A stretch of DNA of 35,908 bases. It comes from Rhizobacter sp. (GTDB taxonomy: Bacteria > Pseudomonadota > Gammaproteobacteria > Burkholderiales > Burkholderiaceae_C). The stretch spans positions 1 to 35,908 of the forward strand of contig JAKFUQ010000034.1 in assembly GCA_021732645.1 (NCBI GenBank). Direction: 5' to 3'. The notes under the pieces are model-generated. The model had not been told where the DNA came from. It saw only the letters and a list, made by a program, of their open reading frames with translations, and did not search any database. Both the position numbers and the translations under genes were made by a program. Positions 7,625 to 15,975 of this stretch are shown here, piece by piece; positions within the stretch are counted from its first letter, which is position 1, and the number at the start of each line of letters is the position of its first letter.

Positions 7625-8581
7625 CTATCGGGCGACGGGCGCCGAAATTGAGGGCAGGTCCACCGTCGCCTGCGGCGGCTCCTGCTCGGCAACCGGGTCT
7701 TCCGATGCCGCAATGGTGTTGAAGAACCGGTCCTCGGCATCGCGGTTCATCACGATGATGCTGATGCGGCGGTTGGTGGGGCTGGCGGGGTCGGTGTCCT
7801 CGAGGGGGCGGCTCGATGCCAGGCCCTGTACGCGCAGCACGCGGGCGTCGGGCAGGCCGCCGGCCAGCAGCTCGCGGCGTGAGGAGTTGGCCCGGTCGGA
7901 CGACAGCTCCCAGTTGCTGTAGCCGCGCTCGCCACTGCCGAAGGGTTGCGCGTCGGTGTGGCCTTCGAGCGTGAGCCGGTTGGGCACCTCGGCCAGCACC
8001 TCACCGATGATCTGCAGCAGTTCGCGCATATAGGGTTTGACGATCGAGCTGCCGCTGTCGAACATCGGGCGGTTGTCGGCGTCGACGATCTGAATGCGCA
8101 GCCCTTCGGGCGTCATGTCGAGGCGGATCTGCGACTGCATCAAGGCCAGCCTGGGGTTGGCAGCCAACACGTCCTGCACCTTCTGCTTGAGCTCTTCCAG
8201 CCGGGCCTTTTCGGCGGCCCGCTGCTCGGCCTTGAGGGCCAGCAGGTTGATGGTGTTGCGCTTGGCTTCGATGTCGCCCTTCTTGACCTGGCCATGGGTG
8301 CGCGACAAGTCCTCGCCGCCGCCCTTGATGACATGCGAGGAATCGCCGGCGCCGGAGCCGCCGCCCAGCGACACCTTCAGCGGCGAGGCGAAGAAGTCGG
8401 AGATGCCTTTCTTGTCGCCCTCGGTGGTCGAGCCCAGCAGCCACATCAGCAGGAAGAAGGCCATCATCGCCGTCACGAAGTCGGCGTAGGCGATCTTCCA
8501 GGCGCCCCCGTGCGCACCGTGGCCGCTTTTCTTGATCCGCTTGATGATGATCGGCTGCAGCTTCTTGGAGTCACCAGCCAT
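7625..8581 (-). CDS. motB: Flagellar motor stator protein MotB
   Basis: Stator subunit that anchors the proton channel to peptidoglycan. The 318-residue protein has a basic cytoplasmic start, one membrane helix (about 29-50) carrying the proton-binding Asp34 ([10 protein letters not shown]), a plug/linker region and a C-terminal OmpA-like peptidoglycan-binding domain ([27 protein letters not shown]). The Asp and the residues around it are of the proton-driven type. It lies downstream of motA with a 126-bp gap that holds a GC-rich short repeat, and is followed by cheY. ATG 8581 follows a G-rich stretch that may act as ribosome site. Confidence 0.97.
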   Translation of the reverse strand: MAGDSKKLQPIIIKRIKKSGHGAHGGAWKIAYADFVTAMMAFFLLMWLLGSTTEGDKKGISDFFASPLKVSLGGGSGAGDSSHVIKGGGEDLSRTHGQVKKGDIEAKRNTINLLALKAEQRAAEKARLEELKQKVQDVLAANPRLALMQSQIRLDMTPEGLRIQIVDADNRPMFDSGSSIVKPYMRELLQIIGEVLAEVPNRLTLEGHTDAQPFGSGERGYSNWELSSDRANSSRRELLAGGLPDARVLRVQGLASSRPLEDTDPASPTNRRISIIVMNRDAEDRFFNTIAASEDPVAEQEPPQATVDLPSISAPVAR

Positions 8582-8610
8582 ATGGAGCCCCCACGTCGCC
8601 GGGTACGGAT

Positions 8611-8660
8611 CCTGCCCCCCGAGGGGGCGCGCGGTCCGCTTGGGACGGCCCGGCGCTGGC
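8611..8660. repeat. GC-rich hairpin motif between motA and motB
   Basis: The gap between motA and motB contains a short perfect inverted repeat (GCCCCC-CG-AGGGGGC type) followed by a GGTCCGCTTGGGACGGCCCGG-like stretch. From memory, similar CCCCCCGAGGGGG motifs are common between genes in Burkholderiales. I see one copy here. It could lower expression of motB or stabilise the motA message. Confidence 0.5.
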
Positions 8661-8707
8661 CCGCCTTCCGCTAAGCGACAACGCTGAAATCAGTCCACCG
8701 AGCCGCA

Positions 8708-9568
8708 TCATTTTTTGCCTTTGACGTGGCTTTCGAGTTCAGCGAAGGTCGGCCGGTCGGTCGAGAACAGCACCTTGCGACCGAACTCCACCGCCACTTG
8801 CGGCGCATAGCCCTGCATGCTGGCGAGCAGCGTGGTCTTGATGCACTGCAGCTCCTTCGAGCCGTCTTCGACCTTCTGCTCCAGCAGCCCGCCCAGCGGC
8901 TCGACGAAGCCGTAGGCCAGCAAGATGCCGAGGAAGGTACCGACCAGCGCCGAGGCGATCATGCCGCCGAGGATGGCCGGTGCCTGGCCGACCGAGCCCA
9001 TGGTGTTGACCACCCCCAGCACCGCCGCCACGATGCCGAAGGCGGGCAGGCCGCCGGCCAGCCGCGCGATCGCGGCCACGGCGGCGTGCTCTTCGTTGTG
9101 GTGGGTCTCGATCTCGCTGTCCATCAGGCTTTCGATCTCATGGGCATTCAGGTTGCCCGAGACCATCATGCGCAGGTAGTCGGTGATGAACTCGACCACG
9201 TGGTGGTCGCCGCCGATCACCGGGTACTTCTTGAAGACGGGTGAGTTGTGCGGGTCTTCGACATCCTGCTCGATCGACATCAGGCCTTCCTTGCGCGCCT
9301 TCTGCAAGATGTCGTAGAGCAGCGCCATCATTTCCATGTAGCGCGCCTTGCTGTACTTGCTGCCCTTGAAGCAGGCGCCCAGGCCCTTCATGCTGGCCTT
9401 GATGACCTTCATTTGATTGGTCGCCAGAAAGGCGCCCAGGGCTGAACCCAGGATGGTGATCAATTCAAACGGCAACGCCTTCAGGATCACCTGGATGTTG
9501 CCACCGTGAACGATGTACACGCCAAAGATGCAGGCCATGGCCAGGCCCCAACCGATGAGTACGAACAT
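8708..9568 (-). CDS. motA: Flagellar motor stator protein MotA
   Basis: Proton-channel stator subunit that pushes on FliG. The 286-residue protein shows four membrane helices (about 2-20, 26-46, 168-190 and 200-222) with a large cytoplasmic loop between helices 2 and 3, as expected for MotA (E. coli 295 residues). The channel prolines lie in GGLPAFGIV and FVEPLGG. The frame extends to a GTG at 9601, but ATG 9568 gives the normal family start (MFVLIG). It is the first gene of the motA-motB-cheY-cheZ run, with a sigma-28-like promoter at 9626-9652 and a terminator that separates it from flhDC. Confidence 0.97.
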   Translation of the reverse strand: MFVLIGWGLAMACIFGVYIVHGGNIQVILKALPFELITILGSALGAFLATNQMKVIKASMKGLGACFKGSKYSKARYMEMMALLYDILQKARKEGLMSIEQDVEDPHNSPVFKKYPVIGGDHHVVEFITDYLRMMVSGNLNAHEIESLMDSEIETHHNEEHAAVAAIARLAGGLPAFGIVAAVLGVVNTMGSVGQAPAILGGMIASALVGTFLGILLAYGFVEPLGGLLEQKVEDGSKELQCIKTTLLASMQGYAPQVAVEFGRKVLFSTDRPTFAELESHVKGKK

Positions 9569-9625
9569 GCTGAGACTGTTTCCGAATTGATTGCCTGGCA
9601 CGGCAGGCTCGACGTGCTACCGCTT

Positions 9626-9652
9626 ATATCGACCCGATCGAATGCGCCTTGA
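9626..9652 (-). promoter_or_regulatory. Probable sigma-28 (FliA) promoter of motA-motB-cheY-cheZ
   Basis: Minus-strand TCAAGGCG, 11 bases, GTCGATAT. The -10 agrees with GCCGATAA in six of eight positions and the spacing is exact. It lies about 60-85 bases before the motA start, downstream of the flhDC terminator, so mot/che genes can be expressed separately from flhDC. Confidence 0.75.
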
Positions 9653-9741
9653 GTGTCGGCCGCCGGGGCTTCGGGGGAAGCCCGCATCAGCGGGGCCATC
9701 GAGGGTCATTAAGGGCAAAAAGCGGGGCCAGTGGGGCAGGC

Positions 9742-9768
9742 AAAAAAACGGACCCCGTGGGGTCCGTT
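9742..9768 (-). terminator. Intrinsic terminator of flhDC
   Basis: On the minus strand AACGGACCCC and GGGGTCCGTT form a perfect stem followed by seven T. It lies about 120 bp after the flhC stop. The remaining part of the 316-bp flhC-motA gap holds only the motA promoter. Confidence 0.9.
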
Positions 9769-9884
9769 GGAACGCACGCAGAGTGCGAGGAGGAGACTAC
9801 ACGCAAGAAATCAACGCAGCAGTGACGGTGATATCGACGTGGCGGTACGCGACTTGAGCGCGGCACCGACCGAGGGGGTGACAT

Positions 9885-10421
9885 TCAATGCAGCTGGATG
9901 CCGCCTGCAGCCTTGCCTTTGCCTGCACGCGCGGGCGGGTTGCACAGGCCGCAGATGTAGTGACGTGAAATTTCGTGGGGGTGCGTCACGAAGTGTCCAC
10001 CGCACTTCGAGCACTTGGTCATGGTCAGCATGCCGTTGTCGATGAACTTGACCAGCCGCCAGGCGCGTGTCACCGACAGCAGCGATTCAAGGCCTTGCGC
10101 CTGCGCTTGTTCCTGGTACAGCTGGTAGGCCTTGATGACGGTGTCGATCTCGTCCATCTCGGCGACCTTGTTCAGGTACTCGTGGATGTTCAGAAACAGC
10201 GATGAATGGATGTTCGGCTGCCAGGTCATGAACCAGTCGGTCGAGAAAGGCAGTTGCCCTTTGCTGGGTGACTTGCCCGCGACTTCCTTGTACAGGCGCA
10301 GCAAGCGCTCGTAGCTGAGGTCGGTCTCGCTCTCCAGCACCTGCAGGCGGGCGCCCAGGTGGATGAGCGTCACGGCGCGTTCGATTTGCCGTGCTTCGGT
10401 GAGGATGCTTTTGCTGCGCAT
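9885..10421 (-). CDS. flhC: Flagellar master transcription activator FlhC
   Basis: DNA-binding half of the FlhD4C2 complex that activates class II flagellar promoters. The 178-residue protein aligns end to end with the family; the zinc-binding cysteines are at 137, 140, 157 and 160 (CSKC, CGLC), the same numbers as in E. coli. The start at 10421 has AAGGA at good distance and is 15 bp from the flhD stop. FlhC is followed by a strong terminator. Having FlhDC rather than FleQ as master regulator fits Burkholderiales. Confidence 0.97.
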   Translation of the reverse strand: MRSKSILTEARQIERAVTLIHLGARLQVLESETDLSYERLLRLYKEVAGKSPSKGQLPFSTDWFMTWQPNIHSSLFLNIHEYLNKVAEMDEIDTVIKAYQLYQEQAQAQGLESLLSVTRAWRLVKFIDNGMLTMTKCSKCGGHFVTHPHEISRHYICGLCNPPARAGKGKAAGGIQLH

Positions 10422-10436
10422 GGTGTGTCCTTGTGA

Positions 10437-10760
10437 TCAGGCGGCTTCTTGATGGCGGCCGGCCATCAGGATGCTGGCGTGCAGGCGGCTGGTCATGTCG
10501 TTGGCGGCGCCCTTGCCGTGGTTGGTCAGCAGGCCCCAGACCATGTCGTCGTCCATGCGGAAGCGGCACAGCAGCGTGTTACCCGAGGCGATCTTCATCA
10601 TCTGCGAGGGGGTCATCAGGTTGAGCAGCGCAGCGTTGTCTTCGCTGATGCCCAGGCGGTACAGCGCCTGTTCACGGTCGCTGCGGATCAGGCTTTGCGC
10701 CAGCATCAGGTACGACAGGTTGGCTTCGCGGATTTCGGTCAGGATCTGGTCGGCGTTCAT
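10437..10760 (-). CDS. flhD: Flagellar master regulator FlhD
   Basis: Partner of FlhC in the hetero-hexameric activator of the flagellar cascade. The 107-residue helical protein contains the family core (IREANLSYLMLAQ, DREQALYRLG, MMKIA, LLCRFR). Start at 10760 with AAGGA eight bases upstream; flhC follows after 15 bp, so the two are co-transcribed. The 244-bp region upstream (10761-11004) must hold the promoter and its control sites; I see no site I can name there with certainty except an imperfect dyad at 10866-10893. Confidence 0.97.
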   Translation of the reverse strand: MNADQILTEIREANLSYLMLAQSLIRSDREQALYRLGISEDNAALLNLMTPSQMMKIASGNTLLCRFRMDDDMVWGLLTNHGKGAANDMTSRLHASILMAGRHQEAA

Positions 10761-10865
10761 GGCAATGTCCTTGTGTCGGGGCTACGGTGGCGAGGTGTCG
10801 GGCGGGTCTGAATGTCGCGCTGCCGGTGTCAAGATCGCCGCAACGTGAAACAGATTGTGAAGATC

Positions 10866-10893
10866 GGAGATGGGCCCTGACATCAGGCCATCT
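10866..10893. promoter_or_regulatory. Imperfect dyad upstream of flhD
   Basis: GAGATGG and CCATCTC arms with an inner CCTGA/TCAGG pair, about 105-135 bases before the flhD start. No T-run follows on the minus strand, so it is a poor terminator for the preceding sugar genes. It may be an operator in the flhDC promoter region or a leader hairpin. Confidence 0.35.
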
Positions 10894-11004
10894 CTGTGGC
10901 TTGAGTCCTTCTTTTGCCATCTGGCGTGTCAGGCAAATTCCTACAGCCAGGCCGTGATCCATGGCGCGCCGCAGGGACGCCGCCTGCCGAGGTGCCGGGA
11001 AGTC

Positions 11005-12135
11005 TCAGGCGGCTTGAAGACCGGCGCAGGCGCTGCGCACGGCCTCGACCACCGTACCCACGTCAGCGGGTGCGAGCGTGGGCCCCATCGGCAGGCTCAG
11101 TACCTGCTGCGCCCAGGCATCGGCCCGCGGCAGTTCCAGCGCCGACAGGGAGGTGTCGGCATAAGCGCCTTGGCGATGCACCGGCACCGGGTAGTGCACC
11201 AGGGTTGCAATGCCTCGATCGGCGAGCGCCCGGGCCAGCGCGTCGCGCGCGTGATGGCGCACCACGAACAGGTGCCAGGCCGAGTGGCGGGTGGCGTCGT
11301 CGGCCAGGGGCAAGGTGAGTCCGCCCATGCCGGCCAGCCCTTCAAGGTAGGCCTTGGCGACATCGCGGCGGTGCGCGTTGTCGGCATCCAGACATCGCAG
11401 CCGCTCGCGCAGGAAAGCCGCCTGCAGTTCGTCGAGGCGCGAGTTGACGCCGGCCAGCTCGTGCTGGTACTTCACGCGGGAGCCGTAATTGCCGAGCCGC
11501 CGCACGCGATCGGCGAGCGCCGCGTCGTGGGTCGTCACCGCCCCGCCGTCACCCAGCGCGCCGAGGTTCTTGCCGGGATAGAAGCTGAAAGCGGCCGCGT
11601 CGCCCAGGCTGCCGCACCGCTGCGCACCCAGGCGTGCCCCGTGCGCCTGGGCTGCGTCTTCGAGCAGCTTGAGGCCGTGCCGTCGGGCGATTGCCGACAG
11701 CTCGTGCATCGGTGCCGGGCGGCCGTACAAGTGCACTGCGACGATCGCACGGGTGCGCGAAGTGATCGCGGCTTCGACCCGGTTCGCATCGATGTTGCCG
11801 CTGGTCGCATCGGGCTCAACGGGCACCGGCCGGGCGCCGACGTGGCTGACGGCGAGCCAGGTCGCGATGAAGGTGTGCGAGGGCACGATCACCTCGTCGC
11901 CCGCCCCGATGCCCCAGGCGCGCAGCACCAGCTGCAGCGCGTCGAAGCCGTTGCCCACGCCTACTGCATGCGCGGTGCCGCAGTAGGCCGCGAACTCGTG
12001 CTCGAAGGCGGTGGTTTCCTCGCCCAGCAGCGCCTGTCCGCTGTCCAGCACACGCGCCATGGCGGCCAGGGCCGCGGCGCGGTGGCGCAAGTTGATGCCC
12101 CTCAGGTCGAGGAACGGCACCGACACCGGGTTCAT
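11005..12135 (-). CDS. DegT/DnrJ/EryC1/StrS-family sugar aminotransferase
   Basis: PLP-dependent enzyme that adds an amino group to a nucleotide-linked keto-deoxy sugar. The 376-residue protein has the family hallmarks: GNGFDALQL, the PLP-contacting D160 (EDAAQAHG), and the Schiff-base Lys189 in [14 protein letters not shown]. The next upstream gene is an FdtA/QdtA-type 3,4-ketoisomerase whose stop overlaps this start (TGATG), so the two are translationally coupled. The natural product is therefore a dTDP-3-amino-3,6-dideoxyhexose (Fuc3N or Qui3N), as made by FdtB/QdtB; which of the two cannot be told. The product probably feeds flagellin glycosylation, given the neighbours. It is the last gene of the sugar island before flhD. 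Confidence 0.9.
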   Translation of the reverse strand: MNPVSVPFLDLRGINLRHRAAALAAMARVLDSGQALLGEETTAFEHEFAAYCGTAHAVGVGNGFDALQLVLRAWGIGAGDEVIVPSHTFIATWLAVSHVGARPVPVEPDATSGNIDANRVEAAITSRTRAIVAVHLYGRPAPMHELSAIARRHGLKLLEDAAQAHGARLGAQRCGSLGDAAAFSFYPGKNLGALGDGGAVTTHDAALADRVRRLGNYGSRVKYQHELAGVNSRLDELQAAFLRERLRCLDADNAHRRDVAKAYLEGLAGMGGLTLPLADDATRHSAWHLFVVRHHARDALARALADRGIATLVHYPVPVHRQGAYADTSLSALELPRADAWAQQVLSLPMGPTLAPADVGTVVEAVRSACAGLQAA

Positions 12136-12590
12136 CAGGCGACGCTTTCGGCGCAGGCCGACTCCCGAACCGCCTTGCGGCGGTGGCCATGCACCTGCAT
12201 CATGAAGTCGCTGTAGTCGCGCAGGTAGTCGGCCTCGTCGTAGCGCTCGGAGGCGAGCACCATGCAGACGCTGCCGGACGAAAAATTGTCCAGCTCGCGC
12301 CAGGTCATCGGTGGCAGGTACAGGCCCAGGTACGAGCGGTTCAGATGGATGCGCTTTTTCTCGAAACCGTCGTCGAGCACGATGTCGAAGCTGCCCGACA
12401 TCGCGATGACGAACTGGTGCAGGCCCAGGTGTGCGTGGCCGCCGCGCTCGGAGCCGCCGGGCACGTCGTAGAGGTAGTAGACACGCTTGATGTCGAACGG
12501 GATTTGCTGCCCGCCTTCAACAAAGGTCAGGTTGCCACGCGGGTCCTGGATGCGGGGCATGTCGATGATGCGGCAGTCGGCGATGGCCAT
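12135..12590 (-). CDS. FdtA/QdtA-type dTDP-4-keto-6-deoxyhexose 3,4-ketoisomerase (cupin)
   Basis: A 151-residue single cupin that would move the keto group of dTDP-4-keto-6-deoxyglucose from C4 to C3. The signature [12 protein letters not shown] carries the two His residues (52 and 54) that serve as catalytic pair in FdtA/QdtA, and the C-terminal part ([25 protein letters not shown]) is typical of the family. It precedes and overlaps the aminotransferase, giving the first two steps of a 3-amino-3,6-dideoxyhexose pathway. The frame is open upstream, but ATG 12590 has GGGAGA eight bases before it. RmlA and RmlB, which make the substrate, are not in the window. FdtA and QdtA differ only in product stereochemistry, which I cannot assign. 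Confidence 0.88.
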   Translation of the reverse strand: MAIADCRIIDMPRIQDPRGNLTFVEGGQQIPFDIKRVYYLYDVPGGSERGGHAHLGLHQFVIAMSGSFDIVLDDGFEKKRIHLNRSYLGLYLPPMTWRELDNFSSGSVCMVLASERYDEADYLRDYSDFMMQVHGHRRKAVRESACAESVA

Positions 12591-12609
12591 GGGGGCTCTC
12601 CCTTCGGTG

Positions 12610-14139
12610 TCAGTGGGCGCAGGCGGTGGTGCGTGTGTCGATGCTGGTGGCGCTGTCGGCAGGCGGCAGGTCGTTAGCTGCACCGCGGGCCAGCAGCAGG
12701 CCCTGGATGACCTGGTCCGACAGCGAGGTCGCGAACGGCCCCGCGCTGTTGGCAAACAACTCGACGCCTGGCCAGCGCGCCAGCAACTGCGTGCGCTGGT
12801 CGGCCTGTGCGGCGAGGCCGTCGGCGGTTGGCAGGGGCAGTGCACCGGGCATGCGCAGCAGCTTGGCGAAGTCGGGCGTCTGGCCGTCGTCGATCACACC
12901 GAGGGCGGCCAGGTCGTTCATCACGGCGCGCACGAGCGCAGCGTCGTCGGCCAAGGTGCCGTGGTGCGCTGCGAAGCGCTCGGGATTCGCCTCGATGACC
13001 AGGCGCACGCTGTCGCCGTCGTTCTCACCGGCGCAGACGCTGGCGTTGTTGATCCGATAGGCGCCGCTCGCGCTGTCGGCGATGTGCAGCACGCTGAACG
13101 ATTGCCGCAGCGCCGCGCGCGGCAGTCGCAGGAACGCCAGCAGCAGCGGAAGCCGCTGTTCAGGCGGTGGCGCGGCGCCGATGCCGCAGGCCAGCAACCC
13201 CTGGTGTGGCGTCTGGCCCCAGCCCAGACGGGCGGCGTGTGTGCGCCCCCCGCGTTCGAGCTGCAGCATGAAACCGTGCGCGCTGCGCTCGACGGTCAGC
13301 ACCTTCTCCTGATGCACCGTCACCAACGGCGATGTGTTCATCTGCGCAGCCAGCAGCGCGCACAGGTCGGCCACGCTGCCGTGTTGCGGGTAGCTGAACA
13401 CCGTGGGCGGCAGCGCCTGCGGCCGGCCCTCCAGCCAGGACAGCAGCGTTTCGGCCCAGTATAAGGGCAGCCACGGAATGCGGTGGTACAGCGCGGCCAG
13501 ATGCCCGGCATCGCGGCCGAGCACCTGGCGTGCGAACGGCGCGAACACCGCGTTGTGCAGCACCTCACCGTGGTTCAGGCGTGACACGGTGTCGCAGTCC
13601 AGCAGGGCGCTGTCACCCGGCGCGCGTCGACCATCGGCCAGCCACGCGTTCTTGCGGCTGGCGTGCCAGGGCGAGTGACGAGCGACCTCCACGTGATGAC
13701 GGAGCTCGGCGAGTGCCGCCGGCGCACAGGCCAGTTCAGGCAACGCGGCCAGGCCATTGGCCAGCAGCAGGTCGGGCAACAGGCGCCCACCGATCCACAT
13801 CTGCGGCGGCTCGATGGCGCGCGTGGCCTGCTGAGCCTGAACATAGTCACGCACCACGTCGCAGAAGCGGCCGATGTCGTTGCGCTGCAGCGGGTCGTAG
13901 CTGGCGAGCGCCGGCGGCGTCGCGGGTTGGCGGAACGAGGTGAATTCGTACATCACCATGCCCGCATCCCAGCGATGGCCATCGGCCTGCACACCGCCGA
14001 AATAGCCGCCCCAGGGGCCGCCCGGGTTGACGACCACCGTCGGCAGCCCGTGCCGTGCGCGCTCGGTGGCGGCGACCAGCACGGCCAGCGAGTTGCCGAT
14101 CAGCGCCAGCGGGGTGTCCGGATGATCGGCGTGTGCCAT
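12610..14139 (-). CDS. FAD/NAD(P)-binding oxidoreductase-like protein of unknown role
   Basis: A 509-residue protein with a Rossmann-type nucleotide-binding start (LALIGNSLAVLVAATERARHG, followed by VVVN at the end of the second strand) and GGPWGGYFGG shortly after, reminiscent of UDP-galactopyranose mutase and flavin amine-oxidase folds. The usual GxGxxG loop is replaced by GNSLA, so cofactor binding is inferred. The start at 14139 overlaps the stop of the methyltransferase gene (TGATG). The frame runs further upstream in the track of the other gene, but that part is out of frame coding. The gene stands between the methyltransferase and the ketoisomerase, so it probably modifies the sugar or its carrier. 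No specific reaction can be claimed. Confidence 0.7.
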   Translation of the reverse strand: MAHADHPDTPLALIGNSLAVLVAATERARHGLPTVVVNPGGPWGGYFGGVQADGHRWDAGMVMYEFTSFRQPATPPALASYDPLQRNDIGRFCDVVRDYVQAQQATRAIEPPQMWIGGRLLPDLLLANGLAALPELACAPAALAELRHHVEVARHSPWHASRKNAWLADGRRAPGDSALLDCDTVSRLNHGEVLHNAVFAPFARQVLGRDAGHLAALYHRIPWLPLYWAETLLSWLEGRPQALPPTVFSYPQHGSVADLCALLAAQMNTSPLVTVHQEKVLTVERSAHGFMLQLERGGRTHAARLGWGQTPHQGLLACGIGAAPPPEQRLPLLLAFLRLPRAALRQSFSVLHIADSASGAYRINNASVCAGENDGDSVRLVIEANPERFAAHHGTLADDAALVRAVMNDLAALGVIDDGQTPDFAKLLRMPGALPLPTADGLAAQADQRTQLLARWPGVELFANSAGPFATSLSDQVIQGLLLARGAANDLPPADSATSIDTRTTACAH

Positions 14140-14900
14140 CAGACCTCCCGGGCTGACGCGGCGCGCCGCAGATGGACGAAGATTTCCGAGCCCATGTCGG
14201 GCAGGTGTCGTGCCAGGCCGTACAGCCCATCGAGCATGCGCTCGTCGAGCAGGCCGTTGTCCTGCAGCTGCGCCATCTGCCGGTGGGTGAACGGCTTGAC
14301 GAAATAGCTTCCGTGTTCGAGCACCTCGAAGCCGCTTTCGGTGGCGACAGCGCTCAGGCTGGTGATGTCGAAGGTGCGCGGCTGCTGCAGGCGCAACTGG
14401 TTGTACGACAGCTGGTGCAGGTCGTCGATCAAGCCCATTTCCAACGCCAGCAACCGGTGCAGCGAGCGCGCATTCGGCACGTTGACATGCACCTGCGTCG
14501 TGGGGCTGCACAGCGGCTGCACGGCCACCAGCAGGCGTGCCGCGTCAGGCACTTCATGCAGCAGGCCGCTGAGCAATATGCAGTCGAAGGACTCACCGGC
14601 CAGCTGCGCCGCGGCGTCTTCCATGAAGGCCTCGACGACGCGGATGCGTGGATCGTGGCCTGCCTGTGCGCGCGCCTTCTCTGCGAAGACCGGGCCGGGT
14701 TCGACCACGCAGAAGCGCTCGAAAGCGGGGCAGTCGGCGAACAACGCGGCGTTGCCACAGCCGACTTCGAGCACCCGCGCTGGTTTCCAGCGGGCCAGCA
14801 GATCGAGCAGCATGCGCCGGCGCATCCGCGCTTGCACCGGCTCGAAATCGCTCGCCGCGTAAGCGCGCTGGTAGGCCTCGATGTCGCGCATGGCGCCCAT
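14139..14900 (-). CDS. Class I SAM-dependent methyltransferase
   Basis: A 253-residue protein with a Rossmann methyltransferase core: motif I VLEVGCGNA at about 43-51, an acidic residue ending strand 2 (VVEPG), and a later CILLSGLLHEV segment equivalent to motif IV with post-motif helix. The rest is typical of small-molecule methyltransferases acting on sugars or lipids. ATG 14900 lies one base after the stop of the FemAB-like gene and has GGAGC before it; ATG 14891 is a second option. Its 3' end overlaps the start of the FAD-type gene. Position in the sugar island suggests methylation of a glycan or its sugar precursor. Confidence 0.85.
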   Translation of the reverse strand: MGAMRDIEAYQRAYAASDFEPVQARMRRRMLLDLLARWKPARVLEVGCGNAALFADCPAFERFCVVEPGPVFAEKARAQAGHDPRIRVVEAFMEDAAAQLAGESFDCILLSGLLHEVPDAARLLVAVQPLCSPTTQVHVNVPNARSLHRLLALEMGLIDDLHQLSYNQLRLQQPRTFDITSLSAVATESGFEVLEHGSYFVKPFTHRQMAQLQDNGLLDERMLDGLYGLARHLPDMGSEIFVHLRRAASAREV

Positions 14901-14901
14901 G

Positions 14902-15909
14902 TCAGAGCTCCAGCGCCAGCGTTTGCAGCACCGTGCTGCGGCCACCGAACATTTCTTTCTGCGCCACCAGCCCGGCGTTGAGTTCACGGCCCATGTCGGT
15001 CGTCGACACACCGAAGCTGAGCCAGCGGCAGCCGTCAGCAGCGTCGTCGATCAGGTGGGCAATCACCGCGTCCAGCGCGCCGACCTCGCGACCGGCGGCC
15101 GAACTGGCCAGGTACTGGGTGTGCAGCACGCCGTCGTAGCGGTAGACCACGGCGCCGGCCAGCAGGGCTTCCCCCGCATAGGCACCGAAGCATCGAATCT
15201 GCGAAAAGCGCAGCGCCAGCAGCGTGATCTCGGCGAGTGTGTGCGTCGGTGCGGTGCCATGGCGTTCACCCAGCACCTCGCCGAGCAGCGCCCAGTAGGC
15301 AGCCAGGTCGTCGCTGGCCCGCACCTCGATGCCCGCACGACGGGCCTTCGCCAGCGCATGGCGGCGGCCTTTGGCCAATGCGGGGCGGCGGGCCAGGTCG
15401 ATGGTGGTCGACAGGTCGACACGCATGGTGCGCGCGCCGAGGCGGTGCAACGCGTACAGATCGTCTTCGGCCGGCTGGCGGTGAAAGAGGTGCGGCACCG
15501 GCTTGTAGATCAATCGGCTCGCATCGCGGTCGCGCAGGGCGTCGGTCAGCAGTTCGAACAGGTCCAGCGTCTCCTGCGCGCCGGTACTGGCGTGCAGCAC
15601 CAGCCCGCCGAAACTCAGGCCGCCGTGCGACACGATGTCATCGCCCAGCCGATGCGCCGGCAGCAGCGCGCGCAGCTCGGCGCCACGCCACAGCATCAAA
15701 GAGGCGTCTGCAAAGCGGTCGGCGTGGTAATCGAGGTAGCCGCGCTCGAACAGGAACACGCCATTGCGCGCGTTGCGCACGAAGGCGTTCCACGCCTGCG
15801 CGTGCTCAGGGCGGTAGTCGCAGGCTCGCCAGTGCGGCGCAGGCACGACGTGATGCACCGGGCGCGTGGCACGCACGGCCATATCGGGCGATGTTTCGGC
15901 GCTGAACAT
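14902..15909 (-). CDS. FemAB-like GNAT acyltransferase
   Basis: A 335-residue protein of the GNAT/FemAB-like (Acetyltransf_6) type. It has an N-terminal half with HGGLSFGGLVL and a C-terminal half with KGRRHALAKARRAGIEV, RCFGAYAGEALLAGAVVYRYDG and a YLASSAAGREVGALDAV helix, the usual acyl-CoA-binding region of this group. No hexapeptide (FdtC/QdtC-type) acetyltransferase is present in the island, so this protein may supply the N-acylation of the amino sugar; that is inference. Weak ribosome site at ATG 15909; a later ATG at 15882 is possible. It is followed after one base by the methyltransferase. Confidence 0.8.
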   Translation of the reverse strand: MFSAETSPDMAVRATRPVHHVVPAPHWRACDYRPEHAQAWNAFVRNARNGVFLFERGYLDYHADRFADASLMLWRGAELRALLPAHRLGDDIVSHGGLSFGGLVLHASTGAQETLDLFELLTDALRDRDASRLIYKPVPHLFHRQPAEDDLYALHRLGARTMRVDLSTTIDLARRPALAKGRRHALAKARRAGIEVRASDDLAAYWALLGEVLGERHGTAPTHTLAEITLLALRFSQIRCFGAYAGEALLAGAVVYRYDGVLHTQYLASSAAGREVGALDAVIAHLIDDAADGCRWLSFGVSTTDMGRELNAGLVAQKEMFGGRSTVLQTLALEL

Positions 15910-15975
15910 GGTGACCAGTCTGTCGCAATCGCTGCGCCGCTATCGCCGGTAAAGGGCGGCTTGCACCCCGCAACT

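Noticed and set aside
9569-9884. Sigma-54 promoter before motA
   Set aside because: A TGGCAC occurs near 9595, but the GC of the -12 box is not at the right distance; the sigma-28-like site explains the gap better.
10870-12216. 448-residue open frame on the plus strand
   Set aside because: Covers the aminotransferase in antisense; no recognisable domain.
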